47,739 bases of DNA from DASZJY01 sp036260255 (GTDB taxonomy: Bacteria; Actinomycetota; Acidimicrobiia; Acidimicrobiales; AC-14). The stretch is taken from positions 1 to 47,739 of the forward strand of contig DATAAF010000118.1 in the NCBI GenBank assembly GCA_036260255.1, in the 5' to 3' direction. Shown here piece by piece: positions 24,544 to 32,201 of the stretch. The notes beneath the pieces were generated by a model. That model ran no database searches. It saw only the letters and a list, made by a program, of their open reading frames with translations, and was not told the origin of the DNA. Numbering within the stretch: the first letter of the stretch is position 1; each line of letters opens with the position of its first letter. The position numbers were made by a program, and so were the translations under genes.

Positions 24544-25620
24544 TCAGTCGTCGGCCGGCCGGCGCGCGCCGTGCAGGTGGGCTCCCGGCTCGACCTCGAC
24601 GTTCGGGCCGACGACGGTGAAACCGGAGAGCGACGCCTTCTCGCCCACCACCGCCTGCTCGCCCACCAGGCACAGCTCGACGGTGGCGTCGGCCCGGACG
24701 ACCGCCCCTGGCAGAAGCACCGAGTCCTGGACGCGCGCCCCCTCGAGCACCCGCGCACCCGCCCCGACGACCGAGCGCTCGACCGACGCGCCCGCCTGGA
24801 CGTAGGCCGCCGTGCCGATGAGGGCGGGCCCCTGCACCTCCCCGTCGACGACCGCGGACCCGATCGTCCAGACCCCGTCGCCCCGGTCGTGGGCTCCCGG
24901 CGCGGGCGGCCCGGGACGCCGACCGGTGAGGAGGTCGAGCTGGCAGCGGAGGAACCGTTCCGGCGTGCCCGTGTCGGCGAAGTAGCTGGACGACACCATG
25001 GCGTAGAGCCGGCCCTCGGCGCAGATCGCCGGGAAGGTCTCCCGCTCGATGGAGACGGGACGGTCCTTGGGGATGCGGTCGACCACCGACGGCTCGAAGA
25101 CGTACATGCCGGCGTTCACCACCCCCGGCTGGGCCGTCGCCGGCTTCTCGACGAAGGCGCAGACCCGACCGTCGTCCTCGGTGGCGACGAGCCCGAACGG
25201 CGAGGCGTCGTCGACCGGCGTGAGGGCGAGCGTGGCCTCGGCCCCCCGCTGGGCGTGGAAGTCGACGAGCGCCCCCAGGTCGAGGTCGGTGAGCACGTCG
25301 CCGTTGACGGCGACGAAGCGCTCGTCGATGCCAGCCGTCCGGGCGGCGAAGCCGACCGCTCCACCGGTGCCGAGCGGCTCGGTTTCGATCACCGGCGTCA
25401 CGCGGAGCCCCAGGTCGCGGGCGCGCGGCATGGCGTCGAGGAAGGCCTCGTGGCGGTAGCCCAGCGAGAGCACCGCCTCGTTCACGCCGTGGGCGGCCAG
25501 GTGGGCGAGCACCCGGTGGATCATCGGCACCTCGGCCACCGGCAGCATCTGCTTCGGGAGCGCGAGGGTGAGAGGCCGGAGGCGGGTGCCCGAGCCCCCG
25601 ACCAGGACGACCGCCCTCAC
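24544..25620 (-). CDS. manB: Mannose-1-phosphate guanylyltransferase-type nucleotidyltransferase
   Basis: The 358-residue protein resembles mycobacterial Rv3264c (called manB there), which makes GDP-mannose. The N-terminal signature is VVLVGGSGTRLRPLT with LPKQMLPVAEVPMI; PLGTGGAVGFAA, FVAVNGDVLTDLDLG and FVEKPAT follow. NAGMYVFEP and SSYFADTGTPERFL complete the nucleotidyltransferase domain, and the C-terminal part is a left-handed beta helix of hexapeptide repeats. Sequence alone cannot fully exclude glucose-1-P as substrate. GTG 25620 overlaps the upstream gene's TGA by 4 bp. Confidence 0.83.
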   Translation of the reverse strand: MRAVVLVGGSGTRLRPLTLALPKQMLPVAEVPMIHRVLAHLAAHGVNEAVLSLGYRHEAFLDAMPRARDLGLRVTPVIETEPLGTGGAVGFAARTAGIDERFVAVNGDVLTDLDLGALVDFHAQRGAEATLALTPVDDASPFGLVATEDDGRVCAFVEKPATAQPGVVNAGMYVFEPSVVDRIPKDRPVSIERETFPAICAEGRLYAMVSSSYFADTGTPERFLRCQLDLLTGRRPGPPAPGAHDRGDGVWTIGSAVVDGEVQGPALIGTAAYVQAGASVERSVVGAGARVLEGARVQDSVLLPGAVVRADATVELCLVGEQAVVGEKASLSGFTVVGPNVEVEPGAHLHGARRPADD

Positions 25621-26426
25621 GGGGTGCCGGGTGGGCTGGCCGGCGGGGCCCCGGTCGACGGCGGCGCGGTGGTCGCGGCGTCGGGCGGAGGCGTGGTCTC
25701 GGTGCTCGGCGCGGTGGTGTCGGTCGCGCCAGGCTCGGTGCTCGGCGTCGCTCCTGGCGCCGTGGTGGTCGTGGCGCCGGGTACGTCGGTGAGCCGGTCG
25801 AGGTTGGGAGCTGAGACGGGCCGGGGGATGTCCGTCCCGTCGGGCACGAAGGCGACGGTGATGAGCTGCCCGTCGGTGAACCGGATGTCCGCCGGATCGC
25901 CGTTGAACATGGTGCCCTCGACGTTGGGGTCCTTCGACGGCCACGTCTTGGCCTGGACGCGGGCGGGCTTCTCGCCGCACTTCATCCCGTTCTTCTTGGT
26001 CTCCTGGCCCGGGACGCGGATCTCGCTCTCGCTGACCTCGCCCTTCACCGCGTCCATGAAGACGCCCAACCTGGCGTTGCGGCCGGCCGCCGCCGTGCGC
26101 TGGGGGTGGATGTGGACGACGCCGTCGTTGTGCGTGTGGATGCCCAGGGGGTCGGTCTCGTCGGCGATGTTCGGAAGGAAGGTGTCGCAGACGTAGAAGC
26201 CGAGGGCGGCGTGCCAGTGGTCCCCGGGGCGCCCGTCGCCGGGGATCCGCGGCGGGCTGGCGTCGGCCTGGCGCTCCATCTTGGCCTGCACGATCCCCGC
26301 GGTGCCCAGCACCACGACAACGCCGATGAACACGGGCCAGAACCACGACGTCGACCCGCGCTTGGTACGGCCGCCGCCGGTGCGGGCGACGCGCGCCACC
26401 TTCTTGCTGGAAGACGCCTTCCCCAT
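25617..26426 (-). CDS. Membrane-anchored extracytoplasmic protein with paired histidine motifs, function unknown
   Basis: The 269-residue protein has a basic cytoplasmic tail, one membrane helix (about residues 28-48) and an outside domain. That domain starts DHWHAALGFYVCDTFLP (H70, H72, C80) and continues GIHTHNDGVVHIHP (H97, H99, H105, H107); a second Cys is C150. The last 55 residues are Thr/Pro-rich and probably disordered or a wall-spanning tail. The three HxH pairs look like a metal site, but no known family is recognised. ATG 26426 begins MGKASSSKK. It sits between the wbbL-like gene and manB, overlapping manB by 4 bp, so a role in linker or mannan assembly is plausible. Confidence 0.72.
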   Translation of the reverse strand: MGKASSSKKVARVARTGGGRTKRGSTSWFWPVFIGVVVVLGTAGIVQAKMERQADASPPRIPGDGRPGDHWHAALGFYVCDTFLPNIADETDPLGIHTHNDGVVHIHPQRTAAAGRNARLGVFMDAVKGEVSESEIRVPGQETKKNGMKCGEKPARVQAKTWPSKDPNVEGTMFNGDPADIRFTDGQLITVAFVPDGTDIPRPVSAPNLDRLTDVPGATTTTAPGATPSTEPGATDTTAPSTETTPPPDAATTAPPSTGAPPASPPGTP

Positions 26427-26437
26427 GGAGATCGAAC

Positions 26438-27343
26438 CTACCGCACGGTCGCGGGCCCCGGACCTCGGCTCGACCGCCGCGGGAGCCCGCCCGGGGCGCC
26501 CAAGCCGACCGCCCGGTGGGCCCACGCCAGGACCGTTCGCAGCCCCAGACCGGCGGCCACAACCGGCAGGAGCGCCCGCCGTGCGCCGGTCGTGCTCTTG
26601 GCGGCGAAGCGGAGGAGGGACCGGTGGTGGGCGGCGATCATGCGGTAGGGCGCCAGCTCGCTCGACGCCCCGACGGTGTGGGTGACCCGGGCGGCGGGCT
26701 CATAGGCCACCCGCCAGCCGGTTCTCCACAGGCGCCAACAGAGGTCGACGTCCTCGACGTACATGAAGTACGCCTCGTCGAAGCCGCCGACGGCGTCGAA
26801 GGCGCTGCGCCGAACGAGCATGCAGGTGCCCGACACCCAGTCGACGGCGCCGGCCTGCGTCCGGTCGACGTCGAGCATGCGGTAGTTGCGGGTGAAGCGG
26901 TTGGTCGGGCGGAGCAGGCCGAGGAAGGCGTGACCGGCAGCGACCCCGAGGTCGGGGAAGCGGCGGGCCGACGGGTACAGCGTGCCGTCGGGGTTCTCGA
27001 CCCGGGGGCCGACGACGGCCAGGATCTCGTCGGCGTCGAGGGCGGCGGCCAGCGCCGCCACCGCGCCCCGGTGCACCAGGGCGTCGGGGTTCAGGATCAT
27101 GACGTACGGCGTGGCGGTCACCGCCACGCCGCGGTTGGCCGCCCGGCCGAACCCGAGGTTCGCCCCTGTAGGCACGAAGACGGCGTCGGGGTCGGCGGCG
27201 GCGAGGGCCGGCCCCGACCCGTCGGTGGAGGCGTTGTCGACCACGACCACCTCGGCGACTCCCTCGTCCCGGAGGCTGCGCACGCACTCGAGGAGGTGGT
27301 CGCGGGCGTTGTAGTTGACGACCACCGCGGCGACCCCCGCCAT
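26438..27343 (-). CDS. wbbL: GT2 rhamnosyltransferase-like glycosyltransferase (WbbL-like)
   Basis: The 301-residue GT-A enzyme starts VAAVVVNYNARDHLLECVRSL, then VVVDNASTDGSG, the nucleotide-binding TGANLGFGRAANRG, and the DxD-like MILNPDALV. The acceptor half has WVSGTCMLVRRSAFDAVGGFDE and YVEDVDLCWRLWRTGW (the catalytic ED region). In mycobacteria WbbL adds rhamnose to the GlcNAc-PP-polyprenol linker and lies between rmlD and manB, as here. The start is ATG 27343; GTG 27349, overlapping the upstream stop, is equally possible. Confidence 0.8.
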   Translation of the reverse strand: MAGVAAVVVNYNARDHLLECVRSLRDEGVAEVVVVDNASTDGSGPALAAADPDAVFVPTGANLGFGRAANRGVAVTATPYVMILNPDALVHRGAVAALAAALDADEILAVVGPRVENPDGTLYPSARRFPDLGVAAGHAFLGLLRPTNRFTRNYRMLDVDRTQAGAVDWVSGTCMLVRRSAFDAVGGFDEAYFMYVEDVDLCWRLWRTGWRVAYEPAARVTHTVGASSELAPYRMIAAHHRSLLRFAAKSTTGARRALLPVVAAGLGLRTVLAWAHRAVGLGAPGGLPRRSSRGPGPATVR

Positions 27344-27345
27344 GC

Positions 27346-28053
27346 TCACCGCCAGCGGTACCGGACCAGCGTCCACAGGACGCGCAGCCCGTCCTTCCAG
27401 GTCCACTTCCGCCCCTCGGCCCGGCCCCGGCTCACGTAGGCGATGGGAACCTCGTAGATGCGGTGGCCCCGCCGCAGGACCTTGGCGGTGAACTCAGGCT
27501 CGAACTGGAAGCCGTCGGACTCCAGGGTGACGCCGTCGAGGACCCGCCGTTCGAACAGCTTGTACCCGGTGAGCATGTCGGAGACGGTCGTGTCGTAGAG
27601 GACGTTGGTGGCGAGCGACAGCAGCCGGCTGCCCGCCCAATGGCGGAAGGACATGCTGAGGCGCTCGCCGGTGAACCGCGAGCCGTACACGACCTTGGCC
27701 TCCCGGTCGAGGATGGGGCGCAGGAGCCCGGGCCAGTCCTTCGGGTCGTACTCGAGGTCGGCGTCCTGGATGAGGACCAGCTCGCCGCGGGCACGGGAGA
27801 GACCGGTGCGGACGGCGGCGCCCTTGCCCCGGTTCTGATCGTGGCGGACCTGTTGCACGGTGGAGTCCTCGATGGCCGCGAGCACCTTGTCGGTGCCGTC
27901 GGTCGAGCCGTCGTCGACGATGACGATCTCGACCTCGAGCGGTACCTCGGTGCCCCGCATGCGGCGCACGACCTCGGCCACGGTGTTGCGCTCGTTGTAC
28001 ACCGGGACGATCACCGACAGGGTGCGGTACTCCGGCGTCTGCCCCTCAACCAC
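27346..28053 (-). CDS. DPM1/GtrB-like polyprenyl-phosphate glycosyltransferase (GT2)
   Basis: The 235-residue GT2 enzyme probably charges a polyprenyl phosphate with a sugar. It begins LSVIVPVYNERNTVAEVV, then IVIVDDGSTDGTD, QNRGKGAAVRTGL and the metal motif LIQDADLEYDPKDWP. The segment SDMLTGYKLFERRVLDGVTL and FEPEFTAKVLRRGHRIYEVP match the DPM1 group. There are no membrane helices. GTG 28053 overlaps the uxs stop by 8 bp. The polyprenyl-P-sugar could serve the GT-C enzymes elsewhere in the window; donor identity is not known. Confidence 0.83.
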   Translation of the reverse strand: MVEGQTPEYRTLSVIVPVYNERNTVAEVVRRMRGTEVPLEVEIVIVDDGSTDGTDKVLAAIEDSTVQQVRHDQNRGKGAAVRTGLSRARGELVLIQDADLEYDPKDWPGLLRPILDREAKVVYGSRFTGERLSMSFRHWAGSRLLSLATNVLYDTTVSDMLTGYKLFERRVLDGVTLESDGFQFEPEFTAKVLRRGHRIYEVPIAYVSRGRAEGRKWTWKDGLRVLWTLVRYRWR

Positions 28054-28978
28054 TTCGGAACCAGGCGGCGGTGCGGGCCAGCCCGTCGGCCAGCTTCACC
28101 TCGGGCTCCCAGCCGAGCAGGTCGCGCGCCAGGGCGATGTCGGGCCGCCTCTGGGTGGGGTCGTCGGTGGGAAGGGGCTCGAAGGTGAGGTCGGAGCACG
28201 AGCCGGTCACCTCGAGCACCGTCTCGGCCAGCTGGCGGACGGTGTACTCCTCCGGGTTGCCGATGTTCATCGGCCCGACGTAGTCGCTGTCCAGCAGGGC
28301 GAGGAAGCCGCGCACCTCGTCGTCGACGTAGCAGAAGCTGCGGGTCTGGCTTCCGTCGCCGTAGATGGTGAGCGGCTTCCCGGCGAGGGCCTGGACGACG
28401 AAGTTGGAGACGGCCCGGCCGTCGTCGGGCCTCATGCCGGGACCGAAGGTGTTGAAGATGCGGACGATGCGAACGTCCACGCCGTGGAACCGGTGGTAGG
28501 CCATGGTCATGGCCTCGGAGAACCGCTTGGCCTCGTCGTAGACCGCACGTGGGCCGACGGGGTTGACGTTGCCCCAGTAGGTCTCCGGTTGGGGGTGGAC
28601 GAGGGGGTCGCCGTACACCTCGCTCGTGGACGCCAGCATGTAGCGCGCCCCCTTGGCCCTGGCCAGCTCGAGGGTGTGCTGCGTCCCCCGGCTCCCGACC
28701 TCGAGGATCGGGATCGGGATCCGCTCGAAGTCGGCGGGCGAGGCGGGGCTGGCGAAGTGCAGGACGGCGTCGACCGGCCCGCCCACCTCCAGCGGCTCGG
28801 TCACGTCGTGGCGGAGGAACGTGAAGCGCTCGTGGTCGACCAGGTCGGAGACGTTCTCCATCGAACCGGTGACGAGGTTGTCGACGGCCACCACCTCGTC
28901 GCCCGCGGCCAGGAGCGCCCGGCAGAGATGCGCCCCGAGGAACCCGGCGCCGCCGGTGAGGACGACCCTCCGCGTCAT
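28046..28978 (-). CDS. uxs: UDP-glucuronate decarboxylase (UDP-xylose synthase)
   Basis: The 310-residue extended SDR makes UDP-xylose from UDP-glucuronate. Motifs: TGGAGFLGAHLCRALL (NAD), VDNLVTGSMENV, LHFASPASPADF, ASTSEVYGDP, then AVYDEAKRFSEA (YxxxK), RIFNTFGPGMRPDDGRAVSNFV and TDDPTQRRPDIALA, the latter typical of UXS. ATG 28978 overlaps the ugd stop by 4 bp, so the enzyme that makes its substrate is encoded immediately upstream. Confidence 0.92.
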   Translation of the reverse strand: MTRRVVLTGGAGFLGAHLCRALLAAGDEVVAVDNLVTGSMENVSDLVDHERFTFLRHDVTEPLEVGGPVDAVLHFASPASPADFERIPIPILEVGSRGTQHTLELARAKGARYMLASTSEVYGDPLVHPQPETYWGNVNPVGPRAVYDEAKRFSEAMTMAYHRFHGVDVRIVRIFNTFGPGMRPDDGRAVSNFVVQALAGKPLTIYGDGSQTRSFCYVDDEVRGFLALLDSDYVGPMNIGNPEEYTVRQLAETVLEVTGSCSDLTFEPLPTDDPTQRRPDIALARDLLGWEPEVKLADGLARTAAWFRSG

Positions 28979-30258
28979 CTCCCTATCCCCTCGTAGGTGA
29001 AACCGAGGCGGCGGAGGGCGGCGGGGTCGAGCAGGTTGCGGGCATCGACGACGTGAGGTGCGGCGAGGAGGTCCCGCACCTTGGCGAAGTCGAGACGGCG
29101 GAACTCGTCCCACTCGGTGAGGACGGCCAGCACCGCCGCCCCGTCGCACGCCGCGTAGGGGTCGTCCACCACCTCGATGCCCACCACCTCGGGTCGTTCA
29201 CCGTCGCGCCGCACCGCCGGGTCGTAGGCCCGGACATGGGCGCCCATCGCTCGCAGCCGGGCCAGGACGCGAAGCGACGGCGACTCCCGGAGGTCGTCGG
29301 TGCGGGCCTTGAAGGTGAGCCCCCAGGCGCCGACCAGCGCTCCGTCCACCGAGCCTCCCGCTTGGCGCGCCACCTTGCCCGCCACCCGCTCGAACTGCTC
29401 CTCGTTGACCGCCTGGACGCCGCGGAGGAGCTGGAAGTCGTACCCCGACGTCTCGGCGATGCGGATGAGCGCGCTGGTATCCTTCGGGAAGCACGAGCCC
29501 CCCCACCCGGGGCCGGGGCGGAGGAACTCGAACCCGATGCGGCGGTCGTAGCCCATCCCCAGCACGACGTCGCGGACGTCGGCGCCCACCGCCTCGCAGA
29601 CGTTGGCCACCGCGTTGACGAACGACACCTTGGTGGCGAGGAAGGCGTTGCACGCGTACTTGAGGGTCTCGGCGGTGGCGGGGTCGGTGACCAGCACCGG
29701 GGCCGAGATCGACTCGAACAGCGACGTCACCCGGACGGCGGCGGCGTGGTCGTCGGTGCCCACGACGATGCGGTCGGGGTTGAGGAAGTCGGCCACCGCC
29801 GAGCCCTCGCGGAGGAACTCGGGGTTGGAGACGACGACCACGTCGTCGCGCCCGAGGACCTCCTCGACCACCCGGGTGGAGCCGACGGGCACGGTCGACT
29901 TGTTGACGACGATGGCCTCGGGCGGGAGCACGGGCCCGATCTCGGCCGCCGCCGCCTGGAGGTACGAGAGGTCGGCCGAGCCGTCGTCGGCCTGCGGCGT
30001 CGGCACGCACAGGTAGGCGAACTCGCACGTCTCCGCCGCGTTGGCCGCGCCGAGGACGAAGGACAGGCGGCCGCCGTCGATCCCTTCGCGCACGAGCTCG
30101 GGCAGGCCCGCCTCGAGGATCGGCACGTCGCCCCGCGAGAGGCGCTCGATCTTCTCGGGCACGATGTCGGCGCAGATCACGTGGTGCCCCATGTGGGCGA
30201 AGCAGGCCCCGGTGGTGAGCCCCACGTAGCCCGTGCCGATGACGGCGACCCGGCTCAT
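28975..30258 (-). CDS. ugd: UDP-glucose 6-dehydrogenase
   Basis: The 427-residue enzyme oxidises UDP-glucose to UDP-glucuronate with two NAD+. It has the N-terminal Rossmann motif VAVIGTGYVGLTTGACFA, the YLCVPTPQADDGSADLSYL block, NKSTVPVGSTR, SNPEFLREGSAVADFLNPDRIVV (split here across the family signature), the central ETLKYACNAFLATKVSF, and the catalytic Cys in GPGWGGSCFPKDTSAL. The C-terminal UDP-binding domain has AWGLTFKARTDDLRESPS. ATG 30258 overlaps the rmlD stop by 4 bp. Confidence 0.95.
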   Translation of the reverse strand: MSRVAVIGTGYVGLTTGACFAHMGHHVICADIVPEKIERLSRGDVPILEAGLPELVREGIDGGRLSFVLGAANAAETCEFAYLCVPTPQADDGSADLSYLQAAAAEIGPVLPPEAIVVNKSTVPVGSTRVVEEVLGRDDVVVVSNPEFLREGSAVADFLNPDRIVVGTDDHAAAVRVTSLFESISAPVLVTDPATAETLKYACNAFLATKVSFVNAVANVCEAVGADVRDVVLGMGYDRRIGFEFLRPGPGWGGSCFPKDTSALIRIAETSGYDFQLLRGVQAVNEEQFERVAGKVARQAGGSVDGALVGAWGLTFKARTDDLRESPSLRVLARLRAMGAHVRAYDPAVRRDGERPEVVGIEVVDDPYAACDGAAVLAVLTEWDEFRRLDFAKVRDLLAAPHVVDARNLLDPAALRRLGFTYEGIGR

Positions 30259-31103
30259 GGCGCTCCGTCCGTCAGAGCGGGGACCAGCCGGCGCAGGGCG
30301 TCGTGGTAGTGGGGCAGCAGGGGGACCCCCGAGAGGCGCAGGACGGCGTTGTCGAGGACGGCGAACGGAGGACGGCGGGCCGGTCGGGGCGGCTCCATCT
30401 GCGCCGTCTCTATGGGGTGGACGAGGGCGGTGTCCAGTCCGGCGATGGCGATGGCGTCGCACGCCAACCGGTACCAGGTGGTGGCGCCCTGGTTGGTCAC
30501 GTGGTAGACGCCGGTGCGGCGCTCGACCACCAGGCGGCGGATCATCGCCGCCAGGTCGGCGGCGTAGGTGAAGGCGCCGTGCTGGTCGTCGACCACCCGC
30601 AGCTCGTCCCCTCGGGCGGCCTTCTGGAGGATCGTCCTCACGAAGTTGCGCCCGTGGCGTCCCGCGAGCCACGACGTGCGGACGACGGCGTCCTCGGAGC
30701 CCAGCTCGGTCTCCCCGCCCAGCTTCGAGCGCCCGTAGACGGAGACCGGGTTGGGCCTGTCCCACTCGGTGTAGGGGCGGCCGGCGGCGCCGTCGAAGAC
30801 GTAGTCGGTGGAGACGTAGCACACCCGGGCCCCGGCCATGCGAGCCGCCTCGACGACGTTGCGGGTCCCCAAGGCGTTGACGCGGAAGGCCTGGTCCGAG
30901 TCGGATTCGCAGCCGTCGACGTCGGTCCAGGCGGCGGTGTGGACCACCGTGTCCGGCAGGGTCGCGCCGACGAGCTGCAGCACCCGCTCGCGGTCGGTGA
31001 CGTCGAGCGCCCGGTGGTCGGCGGCGACGACGTCGTGGTCGGCGACGGCGTCGACCACCTCCCGGCCTAGCTGCCCGCCGGCGCCGGTGACGAGGACGCG
31101 CAC
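30255..31103 (-). CDS. rmlD: dTDP-4-dehydrorhamnose reductase
   Basis: The 282-residue SDR carries out the last step of dTDP-L-rhamnose synthesis. It begins VRVLVTGAGGQLGREVV, then TVVHTAAWTDVDGCESD, the active-site VSTDYVFDGAAGRPYTE, YGRSKLGGE (YxxxK) and VRTSWLAGRHGRNFV; VYHVTNQGATTWY follows. GTG 31103 lies 4 bp after the rmlB stop. RmlA and RmlC are not in the window, so the rest of the pathway is encoded elsewhere. Confidence 0.93.
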   Translation of the reverse strand: MRVLVTGAGGQLGREVVDAVADHDVVAADHRALDVTDRERVLQLVGATLPDTVVHTAAWTDVDGCESDSDQAFRVNALGTRNVVEAARMAGARVCYVSTDYVFDGAAGRPYTEWDRPNPVSVYGRSKLGGETELGSEDAVVRTSWLAGRHGRNFVRTILQKAARGDELRVVDDQHGAFTYAADLAAMIRRLVVERRTGVYHVTNQGATTWYRLACDAIAIAGLDTALVHPIETAQMEPPRPARRPPFAVLDNAVLRLSGVPLLPHYHDALRRLVPALTDGAP

Positions 31104-31107
31104 CTGC

Positions 31108-32148
31108 CTACGCGCCCGTCTGGACGCCGCCCGGCCCGGCGCTCGCCGCCGCCCACGCCGTCTCCTCCACCGGTGCTCGGTCGCGAAGCGGCTCCCACCA
31201 CGCCCGGTTGGTGGCGTACCACGCCACCGTCGCCGCCAGCCCCGCCTCGAAGGAGATCCGCGGCTCCCATCCCAGCTCCGTGCGGATGAGCGTCGAGTCG
31301 AGCAGGTAGCGGCGGTCGTGGCCCGGTCGGTCGGGCACGATCGTCTTGAGGGTCGCCGGCTTTTCGAGCGCCTCGAGCACGAGGTCGGCGATCTCCTCGA
31401 TGTTGCGCTCGACGCCGCTGCCCACGTTGTAGGTAGCGCCCAGCCGCCCCCGCTCGAGCACCGCGGCGATGGCCCGGCAGTGGTCCTCGACGTGCAGCCA
31501 CTCGCGGCGGTGCTGGGTGGACGCGTACATGGGGAGGGTCTCGTCGTCCATCGCCCGGGTGGTGAAGAGGGGAATGACCTTCTCCGGGAACTGGTACGGG
31601 CCGTAGTTGTTGCAGCAGTTGGTGATGGTGACCGGGAGATCGAAGCTCTCGAAGTAGGCGCGCACGGCGTGGTCGGCCCCCGCCTTGGAGGCGTTGTAGG
31701 GCGTCCGCGGCCGGTAGGGCGACTCCTCGGTGAACGCCTCGTCGGTGTCGAGGTCGAGGTCGCCGTACACCTCGCACGTGGAGATGTGGTGGAACCGGCC
31801 GATCCCCACCCGCCGGGCCGCCTCGAGCAGGGTCTGGGTGCCGAGCACGTTGGTGCGGAAGAAGCGGCCCGGGTCGATGACGGCCAGGCTGTTGTGGGAC
31901 TCGGCCGCGAAGTTGACGACGACGTCGACCTGCTCGTCCGCCAGCACCTTCGCGGCAAGGTCGAGGTCGGCGATGTCCCCCTGGACGAAGCCCACCCGGC
32001 TCTCGTCGAGAGCGTCGAGGTTCGCCCGGTTGCCCGCGTAGGTGAGCTTGTCGTAGACGACCACACGGTCGTCGGGGTGGGTCGCCGTCCAGTACCGGAC
32101 GAAGTTCGAGCCGATGAAACCGGCGCCGCCGGTGACGAGCAGTGTCAT
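31108..32148 (-). CDS. rmlB: dTDP-glucose 4,6-dehydratase (variant active site)
   Basis: The 346-residue extended SDR converts dTDP-glucose to dTDP-4-keto-6-deoxyglucose. It shows TGGAGFIGSNFVRYW, YDKLTYAGNRANLDAL, NFAAESHNSLAVIDP, TPYNASKAGADHAVRAY (YxxxK), NCCNNYGPYQFPEKVIPLF and RREWLHVEDHCRAI. The catalytic dyad normally reads ST-Asp-Glu-VYG; here it is ISTCEVYGDL, so the general-acid Asp is Cys125 (codon 31774-31776) while the Glu is kept. ATG 32148 is the start, 54 bp after the lcp stop. Confidence 0.9.
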   Translation of the reverse strand: MTLLVTGGAGFIGSNFVRYWTATHPDDRVVVYDKLTYAGNRANLDALDESRVGFVQGDIADLDLAAKVLADEQVDVVVNFAAESHNSLAVIDPGRFFRTNVLGTQTLLEAARRVGIGRFHHISTCEVYGDLDLDTDEAFTEESPYRPRTPYNASKAGADHAVRAYFESFDLPVTITNCCNNYGPYQFPEKVIPLFTTRAMDDETLPMYASTQHRREWLHVEDHCRAIAAVLERGRLGATYNVGSGVERNIEEIADLVLEALEKPATLKTIVPDRPGHDRRYLLDSTLIRTELGWEPRISFEAGLAATVAWYATNRAWWEPLRDRAPVEETAWAAASAGPGGVQTGA

Positions 32149-32201
32149 CCGGGCCCAAGCTACCGCGGGCCCCGGCCGCCTCCCCCCGCCGGCGCCAGTG
32201 A

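Noticed and set aside
23884..26196. 770-codon plus-strand frame across galE, manB and the HxH protein
   Set aside because: No domain is recognisable and three coherent genes lie opposite.
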